From contig NC_063259.1 in assembly GCF_019578655.1 (NCBI RefSeq), positions 31,049,277 through 31,113,276 on the forward strand: DNA of 64,000 nucleotides, given 5' to 3'. The DNA is from Ricinus communis (lineage: Eukaryota; Streptophyta; Magnoliopsida; Malpighiales; Euphorbiaceae). This document shows, one piece after another, positions 12,801 through 26,337 of the stretch. The notes under the pieces were generated by a model, which saw nothing but the letters and a program-made list of their open reading frames with translations, was not told the DNA's origin and searched no databases. A program made the position numbers and the translations under genes. Every line of letters begins with the position of its first letter. The first letter of the stretch is position 1.

Positions 12801-15800
12801 TTTTCATGTTTTTAAATGTTGCATTCTATCTGTTTTTAAAATACTTTAGCCTTATCCTTCATTCTCTACTCCCCTTTCTTTCTTTGTGGAATTAACTTAA
12901 AGTTTCTATAAATTTTTGTACTCTGCCATCATTATAATAAAGGATCCAATGGCCAAATGACAAGGATTTCTTTCAGAATAACATAAAAATTGTGACTGTC
13001 AGAATATATCAAGCACTCAGAGTATAAATTTTACAATATTTTATTTGAAATATGTTATTCTTTTCTAATTAATTATTTCCAGCTCCATAGCTCCACTTTT
13101 TACCATCTCACACTGCTTTTTAATGCTGCTGTAGGTCCTCTGAATCTTTTTTGTTCTTCTGATCTGCATTTGCACATATTCACTCTTCCTTTATGTAAAC
13201 AGGATATGCAACCTATAGATCGCTTCATTGTGGAGGAGTATTTATTGGATGTGCTTTTGTTCCTCAATGGCTGGTTTGTATAGCAGCAACACCCGTCATC
13301 AGTGCATTATTTATTATTGTGTTTTTATCTGTTTCACTAAAATTAGAATTAAGAAAGAATTGTTCTCTCAATGAAATGCATTGATGAAGAACATCTACAT
13401 AATAAAATGTGATGGATGATTGGCACATAGTGAGGGAATTTCTTTGGGGTTGTGCAGGATTAGTGTCACCTGAACTGCTATTTCAATGATACAACTTTAT
13501 ATGTGCTTTATATATTTCTGGTAGACAATCTTTTAGCTCAATATGTAATTGATGGATTTCTTTCTGTCCCCCTTTTTCTTTTATTGTTTGTGAGACTCCT
13601 CGGGTGTTGCTATTCAATACCAGATTGAGAACACAAGAAGTATTTGTTTAAACTTGAAAGGGCATAATATTTAGTGCATTTCACTTTGTTTAATTTCTGC
13701 TAACCTGTAAACTTTGCTCATGCTAAAGATACTTGTCTAATTTTGATTTGTGTAAACTGCCTTAACTTGATGTTATTATCCTGTTTGTTTTGCTACTTTT
13801 TCCAGTTTCTGTTCTTAGCTCATGGCTGTCAACCCCAAAATTTATTCTTATTCTCTAGTTGTTTTTGTTCCATTTTCTGTTTTTGCTCTAAGTTCTTTTC
13901 TCTTTCTTGGTTCATGCAAAGCTAGTCGAAAGGAATGTGCTTCATACATGGCTGGCCTGCCTGTGACCTTCCGCTACGAGTATCTGATGGCAGAAACCAT
14001 TTTCTCTCAGGTAAAATCTAGCTGCCAATTGACTTTGGTTTTTACCATAAACTTTCAAAAGTTTGAAGTTTTTTTTAATCTCGTGATGCGGCTCTTGTTT
14101 CCTGTTTTAAATCATTCTGCTGCATCTTGGTGGTTTTTGTAAGCTACGAATTTAATTACCTCCAAACAATCTTGAATAGGTTTTAATGTCATGTCATTGC
14201 TATTTTCACCATTTTATGTTTTCATCTCTTTTCTCAACTCCTCGGTTAAATATTTACTGCATCCCAAGGTATTACAGTTTAGTGGAAGTGATCATGATTC
14301 TTTGGTATCTAAGACCATTTGGAACTCAGAAAAACTAGCTTATATAACGTTTTAAGAATAGAGCCTTGCATTTAGAATTTGTCCAATTGGAAATGAATTC
14401 ATCCATTTAGAATATGTGTAACTTTACAGTATGCTCTTTATTTTGAGAGAGAATTAGAGGCCGGAAAGAGCGAGATGATTAGTTGATAGTGACCATGGAA
14501 TATTATGGCCTTCACCAAACCTGGACAATTGTAGTTATGTAATTATATTAAATTCTAACATCTGGAAATAAGGTTAAAAATAACATATTTTTAAGTCTAA
14601 TCTTCCTTTAGGTGTATTGTTATTGTGCATACAGTACCCATGGCCAGCAAAAGTCTTGAACTTATCGTGTACCTCTATACTATTTCATCTTTTATGCCTA
14701 TGGTTATAAACACAGCTTAAGAAGTTTTTTGTTTGAGCTGATTTAACTTGCAATATCTCATGGCATTTACATTGCTCTTGCAGTTGCTTTTGTTACCTCA
14801 ACCCCCGTTCAAGCCAACATATTATACATTGGTTATTATGGATCTTTGTAAGGTAATACTTTTAGTTTAATTATTTTTAACTCATTTCTCCTTGAACTTA
14901 CAGCTTTAGTCTGTTAAGTAAGATTCTATCCTAATCAGTTTAGTTTTTTTTGTATAAAGAAAATTTTCTGATGATGAGATGATTTCTAGGCTCTTCCTGG
15001 GGCTTTTCCTGCAGTTGTAGCTGGTGCGGTTCGGGCACTTTTTGAGAAAATAGCTGATTTAGATATGGAGTGTCGCACGCGGCTCATTCTTTGGTTTTCA
15101 CACCATCTGTAAGTCTTCTTAGTCTATGTGATTTATCATAGTGTATATGATGTTTTACAATGGCTTCATGTCATTGCAGGTCAAACTTTCAGTTTATTTG
15201 GCCATGGGAAGAATGGGCTTATGTCTTAGACCTTCCTAAGTGGGCTCCACAGCGTGTATTTGTTCAAGAGGTTTTGGAGAGAGAGATTCGTTTGTCATAC
15301 TGGGACAAAGTTAAGCAGGTAATAAATGATGCTTTAGCTGTTACTATCTTTACAGGAAGTTTTGAGAGAGGCATTCATCTAGAATTTTGCCCTGTTAATA
15401 GTTCTTATATGCCCTATGTTTCTGAAATGTCAAATTCACCATCAACAATGTCTTTTTCGCCATCTCCTTCACTGCTTTCTCATTTATTCTTTCTCCACCA
15501 TTTTCCTTGACTATTTGCTTTCTTAGGGCTTGCATCACCACTTTCACTTCTGCTTGTGTACATTTCCTTCCCACAAATCTATGCCCACGTGTTTTATTCC
15601 CCTCTTATAGGCTGCACTTGGTTTTTAGTCTCATTTCTTTTGGTTTAATAAGCATTCATACTTTTATTCTTTCTTCATATTAGCTTACTGATTGTATTTC
15701 CTTTGTTTTCTTTGTGAAACTTCATGCCGCATTAATGATATTTGAAATGTTCAATAACTGATCTCTGAGTTGTAATTGTATAAAGTACACAGAATCGGCC

Positions 15801-18800
15801 AACAAACTCTTTTGTCCTTGAAACTTATGGCTCAGGTGGCTGTTAGCCTTTTACCTGTTGACACATTTCTTGCTTTATCTGTCAATGTAGAGCATTGAGA
15901 ATGCACCTGCTTTAGAGGAGTTACTTCCGCCAAAGGGTGTTCCAAACTTCAAGTACAGTACGGAAGATGGCAAAGAAAGAACTGAACAACATGCAGTTTC
16001 CGCGGAGCTCATCAACAAGGTTAAGGGAAGGCAAACTGCCAGAGAAATAATCTCATGGGTAGAAGAAAGTGTACTTCCCCATCATGGTTGGGAAGTTACC
16101 CTTACTGTGGTTGTGCAAACTTTTCTTGAAATTGGTTCTAAAAGCTTCACTCATCTGATCACTGTTTTGGAGAGATATGGCCAAGTCATAGCACGAATAT
16201 GTCATGATCATGATAAGCAGTTCATGCTGATAGCTGAAGTGAGCTCCTATTGGAAGAATAATGGTCAAATGACAGCTATTGCAATTGATAGAATGATGGG
16301 TTATCGGCTTTTATCTAATTTGGCTATTGTAAAATGGGTCTTCTGTCCAACTAATATCGATCAATTTCATACATCTGATCGCCCATGGGAGGTACTTCAC
16401 AATAGTTCTTTTTGCGTTGTAATGTATGCACTAAACTGCAATTGAAAATATATCAGCTCGTTGAAACTGCATGGCTTTTTTCTTTTCGCCTACCAGACAA
16501 CTAGTTCAATACATAGAAATTGGAAATAAACTAAAAGCAGGTGTATTTGCTCCTCAATATAAAATTTTGTGCAGTTCTATTGTATTCGTGGATTCATGTT
16601 TGTTGTAGGAATAATACTTGCTTTTGTACTTTCTTGCTTCTTACCGAAGCAGATCAGAAATTGAAACTGCTATGGTTCCTATAGTCTTCCACAAATTGTC
16701 TTTGCTCTTTGTAAATTCTTACATGTTGATGCAATTGTGAAATTTATTAGAGGCTGTACAACATACCCAAATCGGGAAAATTGTCTTGTTACCTTCTATT
16801 CCCGCTTCTGTACTATCTTTCCTTAGCAAAACTACTATGGAATTTAAATATTAATCTGTTTGAACTTTCTAAAAAAAATTTCTTCCATGTTTCACTTTCC
16901 TACCTCCTTTTGTTTCGTTTGCAGGTTCTTAGAAATGCTATCAGTAAGACTTACAATCGCATATGTGATTTAAGGAAAGAGATATCATCTCTTAAGAATA
17001 GTGTAGTATCAGCAGAAGAAGCAGCAGCCAAGGCAAAAGCTGAGTTAGACGCTGCTGAATCAAAGCTTACTCTGGTTGATGGTGAACCTGTTCTTGGTGA
17101 GAACCCTGCAAGGATGAAGCGCTTAACATCAAATGCTGAAAAAACAAAAGAAGAGGAGGTCTCTGCGCGTGACTCTTTGGAGGCTAAGGAGGCCCTTCTT
17201 GCTCGAGCCCTTGATGAAAATGAGGTAATTGGCATACATTTTCTCTTGCTTTAAGTGTTAATTAGGTGCTTGGATATCATGATATTTGATCTTATGAAGA
17301 TAATGAAGCATGTATGTCATCTCAGTTGGTCTGTAGTTTGAAATTTTTGTGGGAACATGTGATCTTTCTTGATTTGGTTAATGTCAATGTAGGAAAGTAC
17401 TGTAGTACTTCATGATAAATAGATATAAATGTATGGTTCTGCTGCATGGTCTGTGGTGATGAGGCCTTTATTTTTCCAATTGGCACATTAAAGGGGCATC
17501 TGTGCTGTTGTTACTCAATAGTTCTGCTTATTAGGTTTGCCCTGTGAGCTCTGTGTCTTACCTTGCTTTTTTCTTTTTATCTGCTTTATGAATAGTAATT
17601 GGCATACACCTGACACATTGGTCAATAGTCTATTGGGTTTTACTTTTTCACTTGTCTAATCTAGCCTTGTGTTAATGTGTCCATAATTGTTGCTTAAATC
17701 CTGTATCTGAGGTGTTCTAGAATACTAGTCCGAGAAAAAAGGTTTTCACTTTGGGCTTCACTTGCTCGTGGAATGAAATAATTTTTCTTTTGCATGTCTT
17801 CATGTTTTTCAGACCTCAATGCCCGAAGGTCATGCTTACACTCAAGTGCAGAAACTATAAAAAGCAGACTTAAATCCCCATTTTCCGCATGTTATTTGCT
17901 TGTCCTGACAATGGTTGTCATGTGTAGGCATTGTTCACCTCCTTGTACAAGAACTTCTCAAATGTGCTGATTGAACGCCTGCCTGATGCATCTAAAATTC
18001 AAACCTTACGGGGACTAAAATCAATTCATGGTGACGAAATGGTTGTTGACCTTGATGAATCATCAGAAATGGATGTAGATAATGAGAATGGAAGACCCAA
18101 AAAAAGGTTAGCTGTTGCTCCCACCCGTTTTCAATCTTCTTCTTTCTTTCTTTTTTCTGTCTTGCCTTGTTTTATTCTTTTCTCTTTCCTTATTTGTTTT
18201 TGTTTTGCTCTCGTTTGCTTCTTAGTTTGTGTGTGTTTGCTTTTCTTTTGCTGCCATTGAAATTTTTATTTTATGCTATCCAATTTAGTTGTGCATTAAC
18301 CATGTTGCTCCTGAGCTCTAGCAGTCAATCCAATGGTGAGAAGTCGAGCTATGTCTATAATATAGGTGAAAAGGAGCAGTGGTGTTTGTCAACTCTTGGC
18401 TATGTGAAGGCCTTTTCAAGGCAGTATGCCTCCGAGGTAAATACCATCATATCACACAACGTGTGCACGAAGTGGCAATGAGTAAATGTCATCATACACA
18501 ACGTGTGCACTAAGTGGCAATCGCTTTCCCAGGGCGTGCCTGCTTAACTGATATTAATCAAAGTCTATTAAACTTTTCCGAAGTGGACCTCATATAATTA
18601 GAGTTTCTATAGCTTACTTGTTTACACTTATTCTGGCCTTAGAACCCTATCTGAAATGCTGGGGATTGCATAGTCTTATTCTGTTCTACCTGCCTGCATT
18701 GCATGATGGAGATTAGTGTTTCCAAACATTCATTAATGTGTTGTGTCGTAACAGATATGGTCTCACATCGAGAAGTTAGATGCAGAGGTATTCACTGAAA

Positions 18801-18865
18801 ATGCACATCCTCTGTTCTTGAAAGCAGTTTACTCTGGTTTGCGGCGGCCAATCATTGACGCGTAA
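6819..18865 (+). CDS. ABH1: nuclear cap-binding protein subunit 1 (CBP80/ABH1)
   Basis: Large subunit of the nuclear cap-binding complex. With CBP20 it binds the 5' cap of RNA polymerase II transcripts and serves splicing, microRNA processing and export; Arabidopsis mutants are hypersensitive to abscisic acid. I read 19 exons: 6819-6899, 7076-7135, 7437-7493, 8554-8625, 9382-9444, 9906-10082, 10827-10958, 11180-11246, 12549-12748, 13203-13273, 13926-14010, 14784-14852, 14990-15108, 15180-15318, 15891-16391, 16925-17224, 17928-18106, 18322-18436 and 18755-18865. They sum to 2598 bases, 865 residues, close to the known 848 of Arabidopsis. Recognisable stretches are SSWRSLLLRIGDNCPEYGTS at the N-terminus (start of MIF4G repeat 1), PWGGSELIE, YPQRIRRLNIFPANKTE, ALPGAFPAVVAGAVRALFEK, FQFIWPWEEWAYVLDLPKWA, and a coiled coil at about 640-700. 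The C-terminus keeps EKEQWCLSTLGYVKAFSRQY. No lesions are seen. Exon 18 has a tandem acceptor. Confidence 0.95.
11320..11667. repeat. MITE-like element in CBP80 intron 8
   Basis: A compact AT-rich block in the intron between exons 8 and 9. Its ends are rough inverted repeats: the left part reads aaaatgaaaatagaaaatag, and the right end in reverse complement begins gggtttatttatttgtagag followed by runs of TTTTCTATTTTTCATTTTCTA. No coding capacity and no clear target duplication. This fits a degraded non-autonomous DNA transposon; the limits are approximate. Confidence 0.35.
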
Positions 18866-19659
18866 TGGACCTAAATTTACTTTGTAACCTTTTCATGTTA
18901 CATCGAACATCTCTCTTTAATACTCAAAATTTTTGTCAATATGTATGTATGGACAAAGAAAGCAAGGAATAGCATATTAATCTTTAGGATGAGCTTCTAA
19001 CTTTCTTCCTTTTCTCTAAAAAGCTTTTTCATTCATGTATAAACTATGGTTCTTCAATAGAATTCAGTTGCTAACGAAGTCTTTTGGAATCATTTGTACT
19101 TTACTTTTTATGATAGAATTAACTTTCTATCATATACATTTATAGAGGTAAAAAATCATTACAGGTGAAATATCTAAAGAAAGATTGTTTGTGAATAGGG
19201 AAAAAGTATTAGTTAAGGATCTGTTTGTTTTGCAGAAATATATTTTGGAAAAAAAGTTGAATAGGAGCATTTCTTAGGTGAAAGGGAGGATTTAGTCATT
19301 TTTAGGGAAATAATTTCCCATTTCGAAAGGGGAAGTTACTTATCGGACTTTTAAAACATTAAAACAAAAACTAGCAAATTATGTGTTATTTAATATGTCA
19401 ACTGACAATCACCTCTGGTAATTTTTGGTGGCCAGCGACGGAAATTGACCGATATCAAAAAAGCTTTTAAACTTTACTATTTTGTTGTATTTTTTATAAT
19501 TAATTAAAAATTAAAATAGGATTTTTAAAGTTTATATATTGACTGCCATTTTGATAGAAAAGAAAAATACATTTTAGGTTATGTCAAACACTAAAAGATA
19601 ATTTTTCTTGTGAATTTTAGGGACAAGTAGTCGTTTGATTCACAAAAATGGAAACAAAA
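18866..19659. other. 3' flank of CBP80 and spacer
   Basis: Contains the CBP80 3' untranslated region at its left end (limits not defined) and AT-rich spacer. No gene recognised. Confidence 0.5.
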
Positions 19660-20090
19660 AATAAGGGTTTGTTTGGTTTATAAAAGATATGATAAAATTG
19701 ATATATAATTTTTGAAATTGGAATGGAATTGCTCAATCAATAGCAATTGCCGATTTTTCCTTCTTTTTTTTTTTCATAAATGAAAAATTCATTCCCACCA
19801 GCATCAAACAAGTGAAATAATGTTTTATTACTTGATTCAAAAAGTTCTCACAAATGCCAAAATATTTAGTATCTACATAAATATTATTTTTATGTATTTA
19901 TTTATATAAATATTATTATTTTTTAACTACAATTAAATATTATTATTAATGTTAACGATAAATAAATTTAATTTTCATTCCATACTCAACCAAACAATAT
20001 ATAAAACAAGATAATTTTATTCATTTTTTTATTTCTATTCTTATTTTTATTTTCAATCTTGAACCAAACGTGTACTAAATTGCTTTTATA
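19660..20090. repeat. MITE-like (hAT-type?) element
   Basis: The left edge reads gggtttgtttggtttataaa and the right edge, cttgaaccaaacgtgtact, gives agtacacgtttggttcaag on the other strand. The shared GTTTGGTT(C/T) ends resemble the short inverted termini of many plant non-autonomous DNA transposons. I could not define a clean target duplication, so the class is uncertain. Confidence 0.35.
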
Positions 20091-21434
20091 AAAGACGTTT
20101 CTTCAAATAATATTTTTCAAAAATAATATGTACAAAACATATGAATAAATTAAATATTAAGGAAATAATAATCGTTTTTTAATAAAGCAAAAGAATAAAA
20201 AGGGAGAGTATTTTAGGTTTGAAAAAAGTAAAAAAGTGCAATCTACTTTAGTGCTTTTGTATTTAAGGGATTTTGGTTTTTTTCATGACAAAGAAATATC
20301 ATGTGATTTAGTATTTTTACATTTTTGCTAGCTTACAAATTTATATCTTTAAATTTCTATAATTTAATATTAATTTAACACTTATTTTTAATAAAATTAC
20401 TTATTAAGTGATTTAGAATATAACTAACTACATTAAATTTATATTAAAAGTAATATATTTTTTAATCTTATTAAGAATAAAAGTAATAATTCTTAAAATA
20501 AAATTATAATATTTTTAGGAGTATTATGATAATTGATTTGGTGGTAAATCACCTATAAAATAATTTTATTATTAAAAATAAATATTACATAAATATTAAA
20601 TTATAAAAATTTAAGAATTTTAATTTAGAAGATGATAAAAATATAAAAAAAAACTAAGTTATAGGTATTTTTTATCACAAATAATTTACAGTGTTTTAAG
20701 TGAAAGCATCCGACATCGAGAGTGTATATCTCTGTGTACTTTTCTCTTAAAGTTTTACGGAGAGGAGAGAAAAGTTTGTGCCTTTGAATAGTTGTCACAT
20801 TCTTCGACCTTTGTTGTTGACATCACGCTCTGAAGCAACTCCCTACTATTGATTCAAGTTCGATTTGAATTCTAGTTTCCTATTTTATTAACTTACACAT
20901 TTTGTTAGATAATTTGTAAAATCGTAAATATTTTCAAGAGATGCATGACTATATTGAGGATGATTCTGTTAAGGTTGCCAGAAGTACTCTAATAGGATGA
21001 TGGTGTGATCTCCGAACAACTTCTACTTAGAATGCTCGTAATCTTTTTTTTTTCTTTAATTTAGGTGTGCAAGTTATATGTTGTTATTTTTATAATTAGG
21101 TTGAAAGGAAAAGAAAGAAAAGTAAGAAATCAAACAAAAGGGCAAAGAAAGTGTATTCTTGATTGAGCATGTGAATCTGATACTTCGGTGTTTTTATTAT
21201 TCTTTCTACATGTTAGATAAGACTTTTAGATTGACATTTTGATGGTAACATGTTTGTCTAATTCTTTTATATGAATTTTTCAAGCAATTATGTTCAAGTG
21301 TTATTTAGTAACAACAAAGCTGTAAAAGATTGTCAGGTTATCGACTTAAAAAAGAACTCAAGCACTGTTGAATACTATTTTGTCGGTAAGAACAATAACT
21401 TGATTACTTATCAAATTTTCAATGGCTAGCAAAC
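20091..21434. other. AT-rich spacer before the copia relic
   Basis: No gene recognised. At 20738-20775 a perfect 10-base inverted repeat (acttttctct / agagaaaagt) encloses an 18-base loop. A recognisable 3' LTR of the neighbouring copia element is not seen here, so that element seems truncated at this end. Confidence 0.45.
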
Positions 21435-24400
21435 TCACGATGCGATAGCAACAAGCATCGAGAGTTTGTCAGACAGAAAACGAAAACATGAAGAGGTTAA
21501 ACATTTTGTAAACAAGTCTGCAAACTGTAAGGAAGAAGAAACAAAAGGCAATGTCAAGGTGCCATTCTGAAGGTGATGACGAGTAATATAACAGTCGATT
21601 TCGATATGCTTGGTCCGTTCATGAAAGACCCAATTATGTGCAATCTGAATAACACTCTTATTATCACAATGTAAAGGAGTTGGTTGCCGCAGAAAAATAC
21701 CCATATCAGCAATAAACCATCGCAACCAAACTATTTCACAAGTAGTGGAAGCCATAGCGCGATGTTCAGCCTCCATTGAGGATCGAGAAATGAAGACTTG
21801 CTTCTTACTTTTCCAAAAGATAAGAGAATCGCCTAGAAAAATACAAAATCCAGTAGTTGATTTGCGATCAATGGGATCACTGTCCCAATCAGCATCAGAG
21901 TAAGCACATAACTCTAAAGATGAAGTAGATGAAAATAAGAGAGTCTGAAACTGAACGCCGCAGAGGTTTCTCAAAATGCGAAGAACAGCAGCCCAATAAA
22001 TTGTAGTAGGAGAAGTAACAAACTGACTAACTATATGAACAGTTTATGCGATATCAGGACGAGTGATAGTAAGATAAACCAGACTTCCAACAACAGTCCG
22101 ATATAGACTCGGATCTGGCAGTGGAGAACCATCAGAAGCAGAATAACGAGCGTTGAGCTCAATCGGAGTATCAACAGTCTTATTATCACAAAGGCGAGCA
22201 CACTCAAAAATATCAGAAATATACTTAGATTGAGAAAGAATATACCCTTTTGAAGAGGAAGCAACTTCAATATCCAAGAAGTAACGATGGGGACCCAAGT
22301 CCTTCATAGCAAAAAAACGAGTTAGTTCGGAGTTCAACATACTAATCCCAACAACATCATCACCTGTAATAATCATACCATCAACATATAGAGAAAGCAA
22401 ATTTCGGCCAGCTGAAGTAAATTTGACAAACAGTGTAGAGTCATGGTTGCTAGGATGAAAACCAAGTGAAGTAATCACGGTAGAGAACTTCTCAAACCAG
22501 GCGCGAGGAGCCTATTTGATACTATAAAGAGTCTTCCTAAGTTTGCAAACTTCACCAAGATGATGATCAAGACCAGGATGAGGAATCATATAAACTTCTT
22601 CGTGAAGGTCACCATTCAAAAAAACATTTTTAACATCCATTTGAGCTATATCACAATGACGAACAGAAGCAACAACAATAAGAGTTCGAGTTGTAGTCAT
22701 TTTAGCAAAGGGAGCAAAAGTCTCCTCATAATCCAGACCATTTTCCTAAGAATAACCCTTAGCCAATAGACGAGTTTTATACCTTTCAATAGACTTATCA
22801 GACTTAGTTTTAATCTTATAGACCCAACGAGAATCAATAGTACGTTTACCTGCAGGAAGGGACACTAAATCCCAAGTATGGGTTTGATGAAGAGTAGTTA
22901 GCTCCTCAGCCGTAGCACGCTGCCAAAGTGGATCAAGAATTGCTTCTTTGAGAGATAAAGGCTCAGAAAGACGATGAATAAAAGCTATAAAAGAGATAAA
23001 TGAACTGGAATAACAAGAATAATCAAAATCATGTTGTTTAGTGGACTTATGATTTCATACAGGATGGCGAGGTTCGATAGTATCCGCAGTCTCAGAAGAT
23101 GATTGGGAAAGATTATAGTAGAAGAGCCAATAGAAGTCTTAGGAATGCCAGCAGAGGGTAGCTCATCAATATCAGTAGCAAAAGGGTCAATGTGGATAAG
23201 ATCAAACATAGATATACTGTGAGGACGGTCATAAATTGCAAAATAAGGAATATGTTATTGCAAAACAACATGACGAGAAACATATAACTTATGACTGACT
23301 ATGTCAAAACAACAATACCCTTTTTGACCTGCACCATAACCAAAAAAAACATATATAGTAGATCGAGATGTTAACTTGTTGCGTTCAACATGAGGAAGAA
23401 GAACATAACATGTAGAACCAAAGACACAAAGAGAAGAATAATCTAAAGGACGACCATACAATCTTTCATAGGGAGACAAGCTAGAATTATGAGAAATAGG
23501 AATTCTGTTAATTAAATAAACAAAAGTAAGAATTCCCTCACCCCAGAATTCACTAGGTATGCTAGCAGACAACAAAAGTGATCGTGCAATCTCAAGAATG
23601 TGTCTATGTTTTTTTTCAGCAACTCCATTTTGTTCAGGTGTATTAGTGCAAGAAGTTTGGTAAATTGTACCATCTAAAGTAAGTAGGTCCTTAAAAGCAT
23701 GAGAAGTATACTCTCATCCCAAGTCACATCTAAAACATTTAATAATAGCTGAATGTTGGGTTTTTACAAGAGATCGAAATTATTATAAATGCCAAAAAAG
23801 TCTGAACGACGTTTCATAAGATAAACCCAACAATAACAAGTGCAATCATCAATAAAAGATACATAATAGTGAGAATCCCCCTTTTGTAGAAACAAGAAAG
23901 GGTCGCCATACATCAGAATAAATAAGATTAAAAGAAGCAATAGATATAGTAGTGCTTTTAGGAAAAGGCAATGCAGTACACTTTGCTAGTTTACAACCAC
24001 TGCAATAAGAAATATCATGAGTTTTCAAATTTTCTAAAGCTCCTGTAGAAACTAAAAATTGCAAACGAGACACAAAGACATAACCAAGGCGTGAATGCCA
24101 CAAATAAAACACAGACGAAAGATAAAAAATTCACACCAGGAACAGCTGCCGCAGTATGAGAAATTTTGAGCCGATCCAATACATAAAGCCCTCCTTCTCT
24201 ATGGCTGATCCCAATCACCTCCTGAGAATTTAGATCCTGAACAGAACATGCAGAAGAAGAAAAAGAGACTGAGCATCTAGTATCACATATCTGACCAACA
24301 TAAGCAAAATTCAAAGCAAGACTAAGAATGTGATAGACATTAGATAAAGACAAAGAACGCATATTGACTGAACCAACACCTCGTAATGGTATAGGTGTAC

Positions 24401-25776
24401 CACTAGCACTCATAACATGAATTGAAAATTTAGGGGTTAGGGAAGTAAATAATGACAAATTAGGTGACATATGGTTTGAAGCACCAGAGTCTAAAATCCA
24501 GGAGGAAGGGGATATACCTGAAGGACTAGATGACAAATCTAATTGAGAGGAAGCTGACATGGCATGAGGCTGAGATGCAAGGAATTGCTGAAGCTGCTCA
24601 ATCATTGATGGATACAAGGAGGAGGTTGACAGTGCATTGTGAGGACAAGGTAGAAGAGGAGGTCCATTGTGGAGAGTCGGTGGTCGATAGGACCACTGAT
24701 GAGATTGTTGTTGCTGCTGCTGCTTTTCTCTGTCCAATTTCAGACACTAAGATTTCCAATGACCTAATTGCTTACAGAACCCGCATTCATCACGAGCAAC
24801 AGATCCATATGGTCTGAACTGAGACTTAAAATTTGATCGAGGAGGCATGGCAAAAACAGATGGAGTAGACGCTGAAAGAACCTCTTTTACAACCGACGAC
24901 TTAAGACGAGTTTCTTCAGCTAAAAGCTCATTAACAATAGAGTCAACAGAAGACAGTGGATGACGATGCAGAATAGACCTGCAAAGTCCCTCAAACTCAT
25001 CACGAAGGGCTATTAAAAACTGTATCAGTCTCTGCTCCTCTCTTCGTGCAATATAAGCCCTAAAGGCTCGTAATTCAGCAGATTCTGTGAGAGCCAATTG
25101 ATCCCACAAATCTATCATAGCATCATAAAATTCCTGAATACTCATATTTTTCTACTGAAGAGCACGAATTTCAGATTCCAACTGGTACTGTTTTGCAAAA
25201 TTAGATTATGTGTACAGTCTAGCTAGACGATCTCAAACCTCTTTAGTTGTCTCATATTTTACTAACTTGCTACCTATCGAATACTTAACGGAATTATTGA
25301 TCCAAGTAATAATTTTTGAATTATCTACCTCCCATTTATCTAATAAAGCCACATAGTCAGTCACAGTGTCATCTTGAGGCTTAACAGAAGCACCCGAAAC
25401 ATATCCCCATTTTTGTAAAATTTTTCCTCACATAACTCCAATATGCATAATTTTTATCATCTAATTGAACACTAACTGCTTGAAGCAAATCATCTTTAAC
25501 TTTAGCCATAACGGAAAAAAAAAAGAATCTAACAGAAATCAACAATGATCAATTACTCAATAAGATCAATAAATCTGCTTTACAAATTCATGGGTTGAAA
25601 AGGTTTTTATTTAACGCAATAACATTTATCAACATTAAGACTCATAATCTCTCTACTATCCCTAAAGCAAAATAATTGTCAAAGCAGGCCAAAACAAAGG
25701 AAAAAATCCAACCTTTACCACCGACGAATTAGGCGCTGCCCATCCTCCATAATATAGCTCCCATAAATAATTAGAA

Positions 25777-25847
25777 CCATGTGTCCATCAACTATTCAAA
25801 TTCATTTGGCCCATGTGTCCATTAACTATTCAAGTTCATTTGGCCCA
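25777..25847. repeat. 34-bp tandem duplication with a third partial copy
   Basis: Two copies starting at 25777 and 25811 (ccatgtgtccatcaactatt, then ccatgtgtccattaactatt), each followed by caaattcatttggccc or caagttcatttggccca. The last 17 bases occur a third time at 25900-25916. The copies lie just before the RPS16-derived fragment and may mark how that sequence arrived. Confidence 0.75.
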
Positions 25848-25929
25848 CGATCCCAAAATAGATGAAAATAACTGAATCCAAAAATAGTGCTTCCTAAAGC
25901 AAGTTCATTTGGCCCATTGCCTTTGTCAC

Positions 25930-26177
25930 CCCACAGCCTGCACGATCCTCGTCCATTGCTTGATTTTACTGTTTCTTCTTCTTTCTTCTTTTCAATCACA
26001 GCGTTTCTTCTCTCAAACCCTAACAATGGCGGCACCAGCAGTAGCGGCAGCGGCAGCGGCAGCAGACATATACTGAGTTCCTTGCACCAGCAGACATATA
26101 CGGCAGCAGCAACAACTGAGTCCGTCCAGTGTTTCGGCCGCAAGAAAACCGCCGTCGCCGTAACCCACTGAAAGCGC
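25930..26177 (+). pseudogene. RPS16: 5' fragment of ribosomal protein S16 (uS9) gene
   Basis: On the plus strand, opposite to the surrounding copia element, a pyrimidine-rich leader with a telo-box-like AAACCCTAAC is followed by ATG at 26025, coding MAAPAVAAAAAAA. After a short disruption the reading continues as TESVQCFGRKKTAVAVTH (ending 26171), which is the conserved start of plant cytosolic 40S ribosomal protein S16. The disruption is a 28-base tandem duplication: the 13-mer agcagacatatac occurs at 26061-26073 and 26089-26101, bringing a stop. The next codon, cysteine in the family, is TGA here. Similarity then stops at about 26177, so only about the first 20 codons are present. It cannot make a ribosomal protein. 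The left limit is a guess. Confidence 0.75.
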
Positions 26178-26337
26178 CACTATACTGCTGCTAGTTTTGC
26201 AAACTCTCAAAACCGTCTGAGAGGCAAAGATTTAGTATCAACTTCAAGCAGAACGTCACCGTTCTGCAAACAACAATTTGAGGCAGTAAGCTAAAAGAGC
26301 ACATGCTAAGTATCAGAGTTCTCGTTGCAAAATATTG

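Noticed and set aside
25887..26210. Separate new gene between the copia element and the TNL
   Set aside because: The open frames there are explained by the RPS16 fragment, its GC-rich alanine repeat and their antisense.
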